Translations under genes and position numbers: made by a program
The notes under the pieces: model-generated
Databases searched by the model: none
Told to the model about the DNA's origin: nothing
Seen by the model: the letters and a program-made list of their open reading frames with translations, nothing else
Shown: piece after piece, positions 1-7,498 of the stretch
How the letters are laid out: the number at the start of each line of letters is the position of its first letter
Numbering within the stretch: position 1 is the stretch's first letter
Assembly (NCBI GenBank): GCA_020634395.1
Contig: JACKBU010000044.1
Location: 1-20,546, forward strand
DNA length: 20,546 nt
Direction: 5' to 3'
Origin: Ardenticatenaceae bacterium
Lineage (GTDB): Bacteria; Chloroflexota; Anaerolineae; Promineifilales; Promineifilaceae

Positions 1-741
1 ACCCGCGTAAAAGAAAGCCTGTATCATCAACTGCCACAGATCATCGAAAACCCGGCGGCGCTGGAGCCCTATGAACTGCGCCTGACGCCCGGCCAGCGGC
101 GGGCGCTGTTGGAAGTGATCACCGGCTCCGGCTGCGACCGCCGTCCCAGCCGCCACAGCCCGGAGGATCACATTATCATGTGGCAGAACAGCGATTCGAC
201 CCTCATGCCAACCTACAAGCTGCTTGGCGCGGACTCAAACGGCCGTCCCGTTTTGCAAAAGGGCGACGCGCCGCGCTTTGCCATCCTGGAATTGGGGCAG
301 TTGGCGCACACATTTTATAACAGCGATCAGCCAGCAGCGGGACGGGTGACCGTGCAGGCCTGGTTTGAGAGTCTGGCAGCGCGGCTGCGGCAAGTGGCCG
401 GCCGCCCAGAAACGGCCGTGGTGCAGTTCGATATTAGCGGCGAAAACGGCCGTGTGGCTGCCCTGACTCTACACGGTAACGAAATCAGCCTGATTGACGG
501 CCGTCACCCCGATCCGACCGTCACCATCTCTGCCACCGACAGCACCTGGTTGGCGCTGCTCAACGGTGAAGCCGCGCCGGACGCGCTGTTTTTGCAGGGC
601 AAACTGGCCATCACCGGCAACCTGGAACTGGTCCTGCTCCTGGCCGAGACCATAGCCATCGCCCCACCCAGCAAGCTGCGCCCAGACCAATGGCGCCTGG
701 AATTCAATTATCAAGATTTATTGACCCTTGTGTACGAGTAA
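1..741 (+). CDS. SCP2 sterol-binding-domain protein, 5' end cut by the window
   Basis: The reading frame is open from the first base and ends at TAA 739-741, so 246 codons are visible and the real start lies upstream. The C-terminal part (about visible residues 118-225) has the SCP2 pattern: a VQFDISG strand, a two-stranded segment ending in DPTVTI, then a hydrophobic helix with a GxL-type lipid cavity ending in LQGKLAITGNLELVLLL. SCP2 folds bind or transfer fatty acyl-CoA and other lipids, or sit as an accessory module on enzymes. The roughly 115 residues before it, including the HSPEDHIIMW segment, I do not recognise. An in-frame TTG at 109 could be mistaken for a start, but nothing there resembles a ribosome binding site. 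The next gene starts 4 nt after the stop, so the two are very probably co-transcribed. The lipid role is inferred from the fold. The domain call is fairly safe; the full product is unknown. Confidence 0.7.
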   Translation, partial: TRVKESLYHQLPQIIENPAALEPYELRLTPGQRRALLEVITGSGCDRRPSRHSPEDHIIMWQNSDSTLMPTYKLLGADSNGRPVLQKGDAPRFAILELGQLAHTFYNSDQPAAGRVTVQAWFESLAARLRQVAGRPETAVVQFDISGENGRVAALTLHGNEISLIDGRHPDPTVTISATDSTWLALLNGEAAPDALFLQGKLAITGNLELVLLLAETIAIAPPSKLRPDQWRLEFNYQDLLTLVYE

Positions 742-745
742 AATC

Positions 746-1510
746 ATGCCACACGTTCATCTGAAACAGCACACTTTGTTTTACGCTCAGGTCGGCCAAA
801 CGGCGGCCGGACGGCCGTCTTTGCTGCTGCTGCACGGCGCGGGAGGCAGCCACCTGGTATGGCCACGAGAAATTTTGCGCCTGCCAGAAACGGCCGTCTA
901 CGCGCTGGATTTGCCGGGACACGGCCGTTCCTCAGGGCCAGGCTGCGACACCATCGATGCTTATGCCGACGTGGTTGCCGACTTCCTGGCGGCCTGCCGC
1001 CTGGAACAAGTGGTGCTCGCCGGGCATTCGATGGGTGGAGCAATTGCCCAAACCCTGGCCGTGCGCGGACAAACGCAGGTGCGCGCGTTGGTGCTGATGG
1101 GCACAGGTTCGCGCCTGCGCGTGAACGAAGTCATTCTCGGCCGAATTTTGCCTGACTTTGCTGCCGCGGTGGACACCATCAACCGCTTTGCCTGGTCGGC
1201 CGACACGCCGCCGCCTCTTGTGACACACGGCCGTTCTTTCCTGGCGGACACCGATCCGCAGGTGATGTATGGCGATTTTGTGGCCTGCAACACGTTCGAC
1301 ATCAGCCCGGAACTGCCCAACATCACCTGCCCCACCCTGGTCCTGGCCGCCGAAGACGACCACCTGACCCCGGTGAAATACGGCCGTTTCCTGGCCGACC
1401 ACATTCCCCACAGCCAGCTCATCGTCTTGCCCCACGCCGGGCACATGATGATGGTAGAGCAGCCAACGGCCGTGGCGGATGCCATCAGGCAGTTCCTGGA
1501 AGCAGTATAG
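746..1510 (+). CDS. alpha/beta hydrolase
   Basis: This 254-aa protein has the standard alpha/beta-hydrolase layout. The oxyanion segment HGAGG is at 30-34, followed by LDLPGHGRS at about 54-62. The nucleophile elbow GHSMGG is at 93-98 with Ser95, the probable acid is Asp205 in EDDHLTP, and the catalytic His233 is in HAGHMM. A helical cap lies between about residues 120 and 185. The family covers esterases, C-C hydrolases, haloperoxidase-like and thioesterase enzymes, so the substrate cannot be named. The ATG at 746 is preferred over an in-frame TTG at 728, which would overlap the upstream gene. It follows the SCP2-domain gene after 4 nt, which hints at a lipid or acyl ester substrate (inference only). 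Its stop is 5 nt from the stop of the convergent lipid kinase gene, leaving no room for a separate terminator. ACGGCCGT copies lie at 811, 890, 921, 1227, 1380 and 1466, unusually dense. Confidence 0.88.
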   Translation: MPHVHLKQHTLFYAQVGQTAAGRPSLLLLHGAGGSHLVWPREILRLPETAVYALDLPGHGRSSGPGCDTIDAYADVVADFLAACRLEQVVLAGHSMGGAIAQTLAVRGQTQVRALVLMGTGSRLRVNEVILGRILPDFAAAVDTINRFAWSADTPPPLVTHGRSFLADTDPQVMYGDFVACNTFDISPELPNITCPTLVLAAEDDHLTPVKYGRFLADHIPHSQLIVLPHAGHMMMVEQPTAVADAIRQFLEAV

Positions 1511-1515
1511 GGAGA

Positions 1516-2502
1516 TTACTTCAGGTCAGCCAGGGGAATACCGGGGCAGGTAAACAGATTCGCCGGAGCGGTGCTGGGAACAAGCAAACGCAGCGCACGC
1601 GGTTTCAGCGACACGGTGAAAGGGGTGTGTCCAGCCGGTTCGCCGTCCGTTTGGAAGGGGAATGGCGGGCTGGTGCGGATGGTGATTCGCTGGCCTACCA
1701 GACGCCTGACATTTTCATGTTGTGTCAGGTCTCCGAATTTCGCCCGGACCAGGTAGCTAGCTATACGAAGAATACCCCGGCCCGGTAACAACCACACCTC
1801 AAACACACCATCATCCAGATAAGCGCCCGGACTCAGTTCAACCATGCCCCCCGCGTAGCGACGAGAATTGCTGACGAGAACCAGCAGGTAGTCGCCCTGG
1901 TAAGTCTCGCCATCTACATCTACCACAGCATTCATGGACGGCAGGCGCAGCAAAACGGGCACGCCCTGAAAAACGTAGCTGATCGGCCCCACGCGCTTGG
2001 TCCACTTGGGGCGCGGCTCAAGTTCATCAACCAGGAAGCCATCGGCGCCGACGCCAGCCCACAAAAGCCAGTAACGGCCGTTTCCGGCGCCAGTCGATAG
2101 ATACCCCAAATCCATCTCTTGCACCATGCCATCCGCCAGCACCTCAACATCCTGCCATAAGCGGCGCGGATTTAACAGGCCAGGGAGCGGCATATTCAGT
2201 TCTCTGGCAAATGAATTGGCTGTCCCCAGGGGCAGCGGAGCCATCACTGTACGAGTATTTGCAAGGCCGTTGGTTACATCACCTAACGTACCATCACCAC
2301 CGGCCGCCAAGACAAGGCTGTGCCCGGCCGCCGCCGCTTCACGCGCCAGCGTTGTAGCATGCCCAGCCGCTTCCGTCGGTCGCACAACGACATCCCAGCC
2401 GCGCGCCCGCCAGTAGTCAGCGACGAGAGTCATGGACGCGGCTAAATTTGCCGGCCCAGCCAAGGGATTGAAGATCAGGGTCGCTTGCTGCTGCTGTTTC
2501 AA
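1516..2502 (-). CDS. diacylglycerol-kinase-family lipid kinase (YegS/DgkB-like)
   Basis: This 328-aa protein begins directly with the nucleotide-binding strand LIFNPLAG (residues 9-16). The family signature GGDGT is at 68-72, followed by PLGTANSFA near 91-99, where this family usually has PLGTGNDFA. The C-terminal beta-sandwich contains GAGNGRYWLLWAGVGADGF and a late FQTDGEP. Members phosphorylate diacylglycerol, sphingosine or related lipids with ATP at the membrane face. The exact lipid is not readable. The only sensible start is TTG at 2502: an in-frame TAG lies two codons upstream and no ATG precedes the first conserved strand. The ribosome binding site is poor (AGAAG immediately before). 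The start lies inside the 3' end of the P-loop kinase gene, so the two genes overlap by 86 nt in different frames. Translation probably depends on coupling to the upstream gene, on frameshifting, or the sequence has an indel. The family call is strong; the start is uncertain. Confidence 0.88.
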   Translation of the reverse strand: MKQQQQATLIFNPLAGPANLAASMTLVADYWRARGWDVVVRPTEAAGHATTLAREAAAAGHSLVLAAGGDGTLGDVTNGLANTRTVMAPLPLGTANSFARELNMPLPGLLNPRRLWQDVEVLADGMVQEMDLGYLSTGAGNGRYWLLWAGVGADGFLVDELEPRPKWTKRVGPISYVFQGVPVLLRLPSMNAVVDVDGETYQGDYLLVLVSNSRRYAGGMVELSPGAYLDDGVFEVWLLPGRGILRIASYLVRAKFGDLTQHENVRRLVGQRITIRTSPPFPFQTDGEPAGHTPFTVSLKPRALRLLVPSTAPANLFTCPGIPLADLK

Positions 2503-3085
2503 CTTCTAACCAATAGTCGCGTAGTCTGGCCGCCAGAATCTCAGGCGGTGCATTGGTTGTATCCAGGATCAAATGCTCACCCACCACAGGCTCTTGCGCT
2601 TCCACCATCCACTGATAAACGATCCAGTCCGCATCCGACTTATCTTTAGCCGTATGGCCCCGATGGTGTCGCCGGTTCAGACGCTGCTGGATGACATCTT
2701 GCGAAGCCTGCACGGTACAAACGGCAACCGGCGCGCCGTTGCGCCGGGCCAGATTAGATAAATATTCACGCCGAGCCGCCAGATAGTTCGATCCATCAAA
2801 GACTACTCGCTGTCCTTGCTGCAAACGCCGCTCAATCAAAGCATAACAGACCTCATACACCAGCATCATTTCTGAGGCCGTATAGGTGGGTGAGCGGCGG
2901 ATCTCGGTGCGCACATAGTCGGTGGCGATCAGAGTGCAGGGCAGAAGATGCTGTAAATGATCCACAATAGAGGACTTACCTGTGCCCGGTAAACCAACCA
3001 TCATCAACAAGCTGCCACCCGGCCGCAGCCAGGGAGCTTGAGAAAGTTTTTGGTCAATATCATCCACGATGGAATCAAGCCGCAT
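2417..3085 (-). CDS. P-loop (AAA_33/zeta-toxin-like) small-molecule or nucleic-acid kinase
   Basis: This 222-aa protein carries a Walker A motif GLPGTGKSS at residues 31-39 (Lys37), with a hydrophobic strand before it. It continues with IATDYVR near 54-60, a FDGSNY strand-loop near 95-100, an arginine-rich lid (QRLNRRHHRG, about 134-143), and LILDTTN near 172-178. This is the arrangement of the AAA_33 group, which includes polynucleotide kinase, zeta toxin and gluconate or chloramphenicol kinase-like proteins. The substrate is unknown. Translation starts at ATG 3085 with AGG about 7 nt upstream. The gene lies 27 nt downstream of the 155-aa gene and runs 86 nt into the lipid kinase gene. The last 25 or so residues, within the overlap, look low in conservation (inference from composition). 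No antitoxin-like partner of the epsilon type is visible, so a toxin role is not supported. Confidence 0.8.
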   Translation of the reverse strand: MRLDSIVDDIDQKLSQAPWLRPGGSLLMMVGLPGTGKSSIVDHLQHLLPCTLIATDYVRTEIRRSPTYTASEMMLVYEVCYALIERRLQQGQRVVFDGSNYLAARREYLSNLARRNGAPVAVCTVQASQDVIQQRLNRRHHRGHTAKDKSDADWIVYQWMVEAQEPVVGEHLILDTTNAPPEILAARLRDYWLEVETAAASDPDLQSLGWAGKFSRVHDSRR

Positions 3086-3112
3086 CGCGTACCTACTCCG
3101 ATTTAACCAGGT

Positions 3113-3580
3113 CTAGGGATTCGAATCCGGGCTGCGTTCTTTCAGAATGGCGAAGGCGCGATCGACATAGTCCTCTCCATCCACAAAGAGATCGTTGAGT
3201 TCATTGGCAGATAGAAAGCGATCCCAAGTGGTATGGATGAACGTGACCCGACGCCAATGAAGGCTGACGATGGGACGTTCCAGGTACCGTACCGGTCCAA
3301 GCTGCACTTTGTAATAAAGGGCCGACGCCCGCAGGTGCCCGGCTTCCTCAGGAAACAGATCGCGGCGCGTCATCAACTCGTGGCCCAAACGTTGTGCATA
3401 AGCGTGAACGGCCCATTTTTGCGGTCCAAATGCCTGTCCAAAATAAAAAGCAAAGTATTCCGCAAACAACCCTTTTGGGGCAGCCGACATGGGGATACGA
3501 TACCAGCCTTCCCTTTCAACAAGGCTAAAGTCAGTTGGCGTAGGCACATAAGCCACCAATACACGATCTTCCGGGTACAT
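3113..3580 (-). CDS. conserved-looking protein of unknown function, 155 aa
   Basis: The protein is rich in aromatic residues and has segments that look constrained: LVAYVPTP at 8-15, GWYRIP at 25-30, FAFYFGQAFG near 43-52, a central KWAVHAY, YYKVQLGP near 89-96, and RRVTFIHTTWDRF near 110-122. From memory it resembles an uncharacterised family of short proteins in Chloroflexota and cyanobacteria, but I could not search. There is no signal peptide, membrane segment or classical catalytic motif. The start is ATG at 3580 and the stop is at 3113. It is the first gene of a minus-strand run with the P-loop kinase and lipid kinase, and diverges from the aminopeptidase gene across 138 nt. Like the P-loop kinase it contains no ACGGCCGT copy, unlike most genes in the window. 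Function unknown. Confidence 0.75.
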   Translation of the reverse strand: MYPEDRVLVAYVPTPTDFSLVEREGWYRIPMSAAPKGLFAEYFAFYFGQAFGPQKWAVHAYAQRLGHELMTRRDLFPEEAGHLRASALYYKVQLGPVRYLERPIVSLHWRRVTFIHTTWDRFLSANELNDLFVDGEDYVDRAFAILKERSPDSNP

Positions 3581-3668
3581 GATTCAATACTAAATCAGTT
3601 AAAACCTTTGAGCAATAGCCTTTGGCAGCAAACAGCCGGTAACGGGTTTCTCTGCGGCGATTTCACGG

Positions 3669-3674
3669 TATAAT
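3669..3674 (+). promoter_or_regulatory. probable -10 element for the aminopeptidase-mutM operon
   Basis: A perfect TATAAT lies 44 nt before the ATG of the aminopeptidase gene. A matching -35 is weak: GTTTCT/TTTCTC sits at about 3646-3652 with a 17-nt gap. Position and lack of any other candidate in this divergent gap support it; strength and use are inferred. Confidence 0.5.
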
Positions 3675-3704
3675 GCAGGGGATTTTACTGTTTTATGCCT
3701 ATAT

Positions 3705-3709
3705 GGAGG
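3705..3709 (+). promoter_or_regulatory. ribosome binding site GGAGG, decides the aminopeptidase start
   Basis: GGAGG is 9 nt before ATG 3719 and 6 nt before an adjoining in-frame GTG at 3716. Both spacings work, but the ATG is the more common start codon, so I place the start at 3719. Confidence 0.6.
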
Positions 3710-3718
3710 CCTTAGGTG

Positions 3719-4825
3719 ATGGTAGACCCTCGCATTTCCCGATTGGCTCATTTACTGGTTACTTACAGCGTTAAAGTTCAGCCTGGTGATAAGGTGTTGA
3801 TTCGTGGCAACAGCCTCAGCCTGCCTCTGGTATCGGAAACATATCGTGAGGTGCTGCTGGCAGGCGGACATCCAACGGTTTTTTGGGAGGAAGAGATCTT
3901 CTCCGAAATTATGTTGAAGGAAGCCAGCGAAGAACAACTCCGTTATGTGGCTGAACCGGTGAAGGTGGCGATGGAAACCTATGACTGCCTTATTGGACTG
4001 CGGGGCAGCCGCAATACGCGGACGTTAAGCAACGTTGATCCGAGCCGCCAACAAATCGCCCAGATTGCCGGACGCAACCTGATGCAGACATTTATGGAGC
4101 GGAGTGCACGCGGCGAACTGCGCTGGACGACAACGATTTTTCCCACCGATGCCCACGCTCAGGAAGCGGACATGTCGCTGACTGAGTTTGCGGATTTTGT
4201 CTTTGCCGCATGTTACGTGGATCAGGAAGATCCTGTGGCTGAATGGCAGAAGGTGCATACGCGGCAGCAGAAGCTGGTGGAGTGGCTGGCGGGAAAAGAT
4301 CAGGTGCAGGTAAAAGGTCCAAACGTGGATCTGAAGTTGTCGATTAAAGACCGGGTGTTTATTAACGCGGACGGCACGGCCAACATGCCAGATGGCGAAG
4401 TGTTTACCGGCCCTGTCGAGGATTCCGTGAATGGCTGGATCCGGTATACCTACCCGGCGATTTACAACGGCCGTGAAGTGGAAGGCATCGAACTGCGATT
4501 TGAAGACGGCCGTGTCTGCGATGCCCACGCTAAAAAGAACGAAGAATTCCTGATCAGCGTGCTGGATACCGACGCCGGGTCGCGTTATCTGGGCGAGTTT
4601 GCCATCGGCACAAACTACAGCATCAATCGCTTTACCAAATCGATACTCTACGATGAAAAAATCGGTGGTACCCTGCATACGGCCGTGGGCAGCGGCTATC
4701 CCCAAACCGGCAGCAAAAACCGGTCTTCCGTCCACTGGGATATGATTTGCGACATGCGCAATGGCAGCCAGATTTGGGTGGACGGCGAATTGTTTTATGA
4801 AAACGGCCGTTTTGTCGTTGCCTGA
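3719..4825 (+). CDS. M29-family aminopeptidase (thermophilic-type metallopeptidase)
   Basis: This 368-aa protein matches peptidase family M29 (AmpS, AmpT, aminopeptidase II) in size and motif order. An N-terminal alpha/beta domain has VQPGDKVLIRG near residue 20. The C-terminal metal-binding domain has the acidic strand EGIELRFEDGRV, a LGEFAIGTN segment carrying a metal-ligand Glu, then LHTAVGSGYP and SSVHWDMICDM with the His and Asp ligands near the end. The family removes N-terminal residues from peptides using a two-metal centre in the cytoplasm. The start is the ATG at 3719, 9 nt after GGAGG; a GTG at 3716 directly precedes it. A TATAAT box at 3669 supplies a likely promoter. mutM follows after 11 nt, so the two are probably one transcript. 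ACGGCCGT copies occur only in its second half (4467, 4506, 4679, 4803). Confidence 0.9.
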   Translation: MVDPRISRLAHLLVTYSVKVQPGDKVLIRGNSLSLPLVSETYREVLLAGGHPTVFWEEEIFSEIMLKEASEEQLRYVAEPVKVAMETYDCLIGLRGSRNTRTLSNVDPSRQQIAQIAGRNLMQTFMERSARGELRWTTTIFPTDAHAQEADMSLTEFADFVFAACYVDQEDPVAEWQKVHTRQQKLVEWLAGKDQVQVKGPNVDLKLSIKDRVFINADGTANMPDGEVFTGPVEDSVNGWIRYTYPAIYNGREVEGIELRFEDGRVCDAHAKKNEEFLISVLDTDAGSRYLGEFAIGTNYSINRFTKSILYDEKIGGTLHTAVGSGYPQTGSKNRSSVHWDMICDMRNGSQIWVDGELFYENGRFVVA

Positions 4826-4836
4826 CCCACAGCCAG

Positions 4837-5649
4837 ATGCCTGAACTGCCAGAAGTCGAAACCACCGTCCGCGCCCTGCGCCAGCCGCTGGTGGGCAGCA
4901 CCATCACCGACGTGCGCAGCGACTGGCCGCGGCAGATTGTCACGCCGGACCTGCCAGAGCTGCAAGCGCGCATTTACGGGCAGCGGATTGAGGCCATCGA
5001 CCGCCGCGGCAAATACCTGATTTTCAGACTGAGCGGCCACGAAACGCTGATCATTCATCTAAAAATGTCGGGGCACCTGGCGGTGGTGGATAAAGACGCA
5101 CCGGCTTCTAAGCATGTGCATGCGACCTTCAGCCTGGCAGACGGCCGTGAACTGCGCTTTCGCGATACGCGTAAATTTGGCCGCATTTACCTGGTAAGCG
5201 ATCCAACCGAAATCGTAGGCAAATTAGGGCCAGAACCGCTTTCACCAGAGTTTACAGTCGATTTGCTGACCCGGCGGATAGCAGGACGAAAACGCGTACT
5301 CAAGCCGTTGTTGCTTGACCAGACTGTAATTGCCGGAATCGGCAACATTTATGCCGACGAAGCACTGTTCTATGCCGGCCTGGACCCGCGACGAACGGCC
5401 GATTCGTTGACACCGATAGAAATTGCCAGGCTCCATGCGGCCATCCAGAAAGTGCTTAAACTGGGTATTGCCCGAGAAGGGGCCAGCATCGATCAGTACG
5501 TTAAACCGGATGGCAGTAAAGGCGACATGCAAAACGCTGTAGCCATCTTTCGCCGCACAGGAGAACCATGTTACCAATGCCAAACACCGATCGTGCGCAT
5601 CGTGTTAGGCGGCCGTAGCACGCATTTTTGTCCACACTGCCAACAGTAG
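4837..5649 (+). CDS. mutM: formamidopyrimidine-DNA glycosylase (Fpg/MutM)
   Basis: The protein removes oxidised purines such as 8-oxoguanine from DNA and nicks the abasic site (base excision repair). It is 270 aa, the usual length. The N-terminus is the hallmark MPELPEVET, exposing catalytic Pro2 after Met removal, with Glu3. Lys59 in RRGKYLIF corresponds to the essential Lys57 of E. coli Fpg. HLKMSGHL (74-81) and GIGNIYADEALF (about 167-178) form the DNA-binding helix region. The C-terminal zinc finger is complete, C-x2-C-x16-C-x2-C at Cys245, 248, 265 and 268, with the GGRSTHFC loop arginine. The start ATG is fixed by the N-terminal proline requirement. It lies 11 nt after the aminopeptidase gene and 49 nt before the next gene, with no terminator seen on either side. 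Confidence 0.97.
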   Translation: MPELPEVETTVRALRQPLVGSTITDVRSDWPRQIVTPDLPELQARIYGQRIEAIDRRGKYLIFRLSGHETLIIHLKMSGHLAVVDKDAPASKHVHATFSLADGRELRFRDTRKFGRIYLVSDPTEIVGKLGPEPLSPEFTVDLLTRRIAGRKRVLKPLLLDQTVIAGIGNIYADEALFYAGLDPRRTADSLTPIEIARLHAAIQKVLKLGIAREGASIDQYVKPDGSKGDMQNAVAIFRRTGEPCYQCQTPIVRIVLGGRSTHFCPHCQQ

Positions 5650-5698
5650 AGGAATGACCCGCGCCGCTGGCGAGCCGCCGGGAAAAGGAATGTAGACA

Positions 5699-6355
5699 AT
5701 GCGTAACGAAGTCGAAATTATGCGCGTCCTGCGTATGCCCCCGCTGGGCAAACTGGTGGTCGAAATCAACGATCAACGGTATGAAAACATCTCGGAAATC
5801 ACAGACAACAAGCTCAGACAGCGCGCATTAGCCGCCATTGGTGAACTCATCACCTTCGTCGGAGGATACCAAAACCTGGTAGACGTGGGTCTGGCTCCGG
5901 CAATTGCACCTCCGGCCGTGACCTCTGGCGAACCAGAAGAAACGCCGACATCACCGGAGCTGGCACGCCAGCGTGAAGCATTTCTGGCCCAGTTGGAAGC
6001 CCAGCAAAACGAGATGAGCGGCCAGCCAGCACGAGGCGGATTTCGCCTGTTTAACCGATCGGAGACGGCCGCAAACGCCGAGCCGCTGGTCGATTTTACA
6101 GAAACTGGTGACGTGAAACCCAGGGTAGAACCGGCCAAACAGCCCACGATCGCCGAACAGATTGATGCCATTTTGCAGCAGCTTGTGAGTGCCGATCCTA
6201 AGTTATCCAGCCAGAGTATTCATTTGCGGCAGGATCCGGTGGGAGGGCTGCGCATTGAGGTGAACGGCAAAATCTACGAAAAACCAACTGACATTCCCGA
6301 TAAAGATGTGCAAACTTTGATTAAAACGGCCGTCAAAGAATGGAACGCTTCGTAG
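5699..6355 (+). CDS. unrecognised 218-aa protein with a duplicated terminal motif
   Basis: I do not recognise this protein. Residues 17-39 and 182-204 align without gaps: both contain G-x-L-x-x-E-[IV]-N, then Y-E three residues on, and I-x-D downstream (8 identities in 23, plus conservative changes). Each copy is followed by a helix. The two copies flank a central segment (about 65-150) rich in Pro, Glu, Ala and Gln that looks flexible. There is no signal peptide or membrane segment. A binding or scaffold protein with two like domains is possible but unproven. The start ATG at 5699 has AAAAGGA about 9 nt upstream. It is in the same direction as mutM, 49 nt away, and may share the transcript. 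Its stop is 12 nt from the stop of the convergent adenosine deaminase gene. Confidence 0.8.
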   Translation: MRNEVEIMRVLRMPPLGKLVVEINDQRYENISEITDNKLRQRALAAIGELITFVGGYQNLVDVGLAPAIAPPAVTSGEPEETPTSPELARQREAFLAQLEAQQNEMSGQPARGGFRLFNRSETAANAEPLVDFTETGDVKPRVEPAKQPTIAEQIDAILQQLVSADPKLSSQSIHLRQDPVGGLRIEVNGKIYEKPTDIPDKDVQTLIKTAVKEWNAS

Positions 6356-6367
6356 TTTACGTGGGGG

Positions 6368-7417
6368 TCAACATCCGGTAGGCAGACCGTCTGGTGGGAG
6401 TTCTTTCTGAAAATGAGCGATCAGGCGTTGACGGCCGTCTTCGGGCAAAAAGGCCGCCGACGCCGCATTCAACACCATGCGGCGCAGCTGGATATACGGC
6501 AGCCCCAGCGCCTTCATGGCCACTTCGTACTCGTCGGTCAACGTTAAATTACTGACACTGGGATCATCTGTATTTAAGGTGGCCAACAAGTTCAAATCCA
6601 ACATATCGACCAGGGGGTGATGGCTGACACTGTGCACCACCCCGGTTTGTAAGTTGCTTGTCAGGCACACCTCTAACGCCACATTTCTTTCCTGGATCAG
6701 CTTCAAAACCTGCGAGTTTTCAATAGCCCGCACCCCATGCCCGACCCGACTGGCGTTAAGATCCTCAATGGCCTGGCGTACGCCGATGGCGCTCGCCCAC
6801 TCGCCGGCGTGGATCGTGATGCCCAATCCCGCCTCTTTAGCAGTCTGGAAAATTGGCGCAAAGGGCGCCGAAGGATATTTCACTTCATCGCCGGCCAGAT
6901 CGATGCCGACCACACCTTTCCCGGCCCGATCATAGGCGATTTGGGCCACCTGCCGGGCCTGGGCCACCGGCTCGTGGCGCACCAGGCTGATGATGAGACC
7001 GACCTGGATGTGGTAGTCCTGGCTGGCCTGCTGCACGGCCGTTATCACCCAATCCGTCACTTCCGCCAGGTCAAAGCCGCGCACACGCGCCAACGCCTGC
7101 GGGCTAAAGCGCAGTTCCAGGTAATGGATGTTGTCCAGAGCCGCGTCCGCCACAGCCTCATAGGCCAGGCGGCTGATCGTCTCCGGGCTACGGTAGAAGT
7201 GGCGTAAAACTTCAAATTTACTCAAAAATGCTTCGTGATTCGGGGGATCGTCGGTGATTTGGACAAACGGCCGTAACTTCTCCACATCGTTGGCCGGCAA
7301 ATCCAGGCTGTATTTACGGGCAACTTCTAAAAGTGTCGTGAGACGTAGCGATCCTTCCAGGTGCCGATGCAAATCAATCTTGGGCATCGCCTGCAAACAA
7401 GCCCGCGGAATTTTCAT
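6368..7417 (-). CDS. add: adenosine deaminase
   Basis: The enzyme hydrolyses adenosine (and deoxyadenosine) to inosine and ammonia in purine salvage. With the start used here it has 349 aa. Zinc ligands and catalytic residues are in place: HRH at 17-19 within DLHRHLEGS, HAGE at 203-206 (His203, catalytic Glu206), His227 in RVGHGVRA, and the Asp pair 284-285 in NTDDPSVS. The start is ambiguous. ATG 7417 puts the first zinc histidine at residue 17, as in known members, but its ribosome binding site is weak. An upstream TTG 7474/ATG 7471 pair sits 11-14 nt after GAGGTG, which lies 8 nt past the stop of the sensor kinase gene, and would add 18-19 residues. Either way it follows the kinase gene closely (at most 81 nt) on the same strand. 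Specificity for adenosine rather than adenine or related bases is inferred from the overall pattern. Confidence 0.92.
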   Translation of the reverse strand: MKIPRACLQAMPKIDLHRHLEGSLRLTTLLEVARKYSLDLPANDVEKLRPFVQITDDPPNHEAFLSKFEVLRHFYRSPETISRLAYEAVADAALDNIHYLELRFSPQALARVRGFDLAEVTDWVITAVQQASQDYHIQVGLIISLVRHEPVAQARQVAQIAYDRAGKGVVGIDLAGDEVKYPSAPFAPIFQTAKEAGLGITIHAGEWASAIGVRQAIEDLNASRVGHGVRAIENSQVLKLIQERNVALEVCLTSNLQTGVVHSVSHHPLVDMLDLNLLATLNTDDPSVSNLTLTDEYEVAMKALGLPYIQLRRMVLNAASAAFLPEDGRQRLIAHFQKELPPDGLPTGC

Positions 7418-7498
7418 AGTCCCATTATTATGCATACTACCACTGTCAAAATACGGCCAATCAGCAAACATCAATAGAAATTCAACACCTCGCCCAGA

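Noticed and set aside
932..1485. Two minus-strand frames of about 170 codons inside the hydrolase gene
   Set aside because: They are shadows of a gene with a complete catalytic triad on the plus strand.
2417..3085. Zeta-toxin / toxin-antitoxin interpretation of the P-loop kinase
   Set aside because: No small antitoxin gene is adjacent, and the P-loop signature is shared by many ordinary metabolite kinases.
4025..4735. 236-codon minus-strand frame inside the aminopeptidase gene
   Set aside because: The sense frame is a clear M29 peptidase and the antisense frame has no domain or ribosome site.
7417..7452. Promoter for add from TTGACA at 7449-7444 (minus strand)
   Set aside because: No acceptable -10 lies at 16-18 nt. 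ATAAT-like sequences are only 11-12 nt away, and the gene is close enough to the kinase to be co-transcribed.
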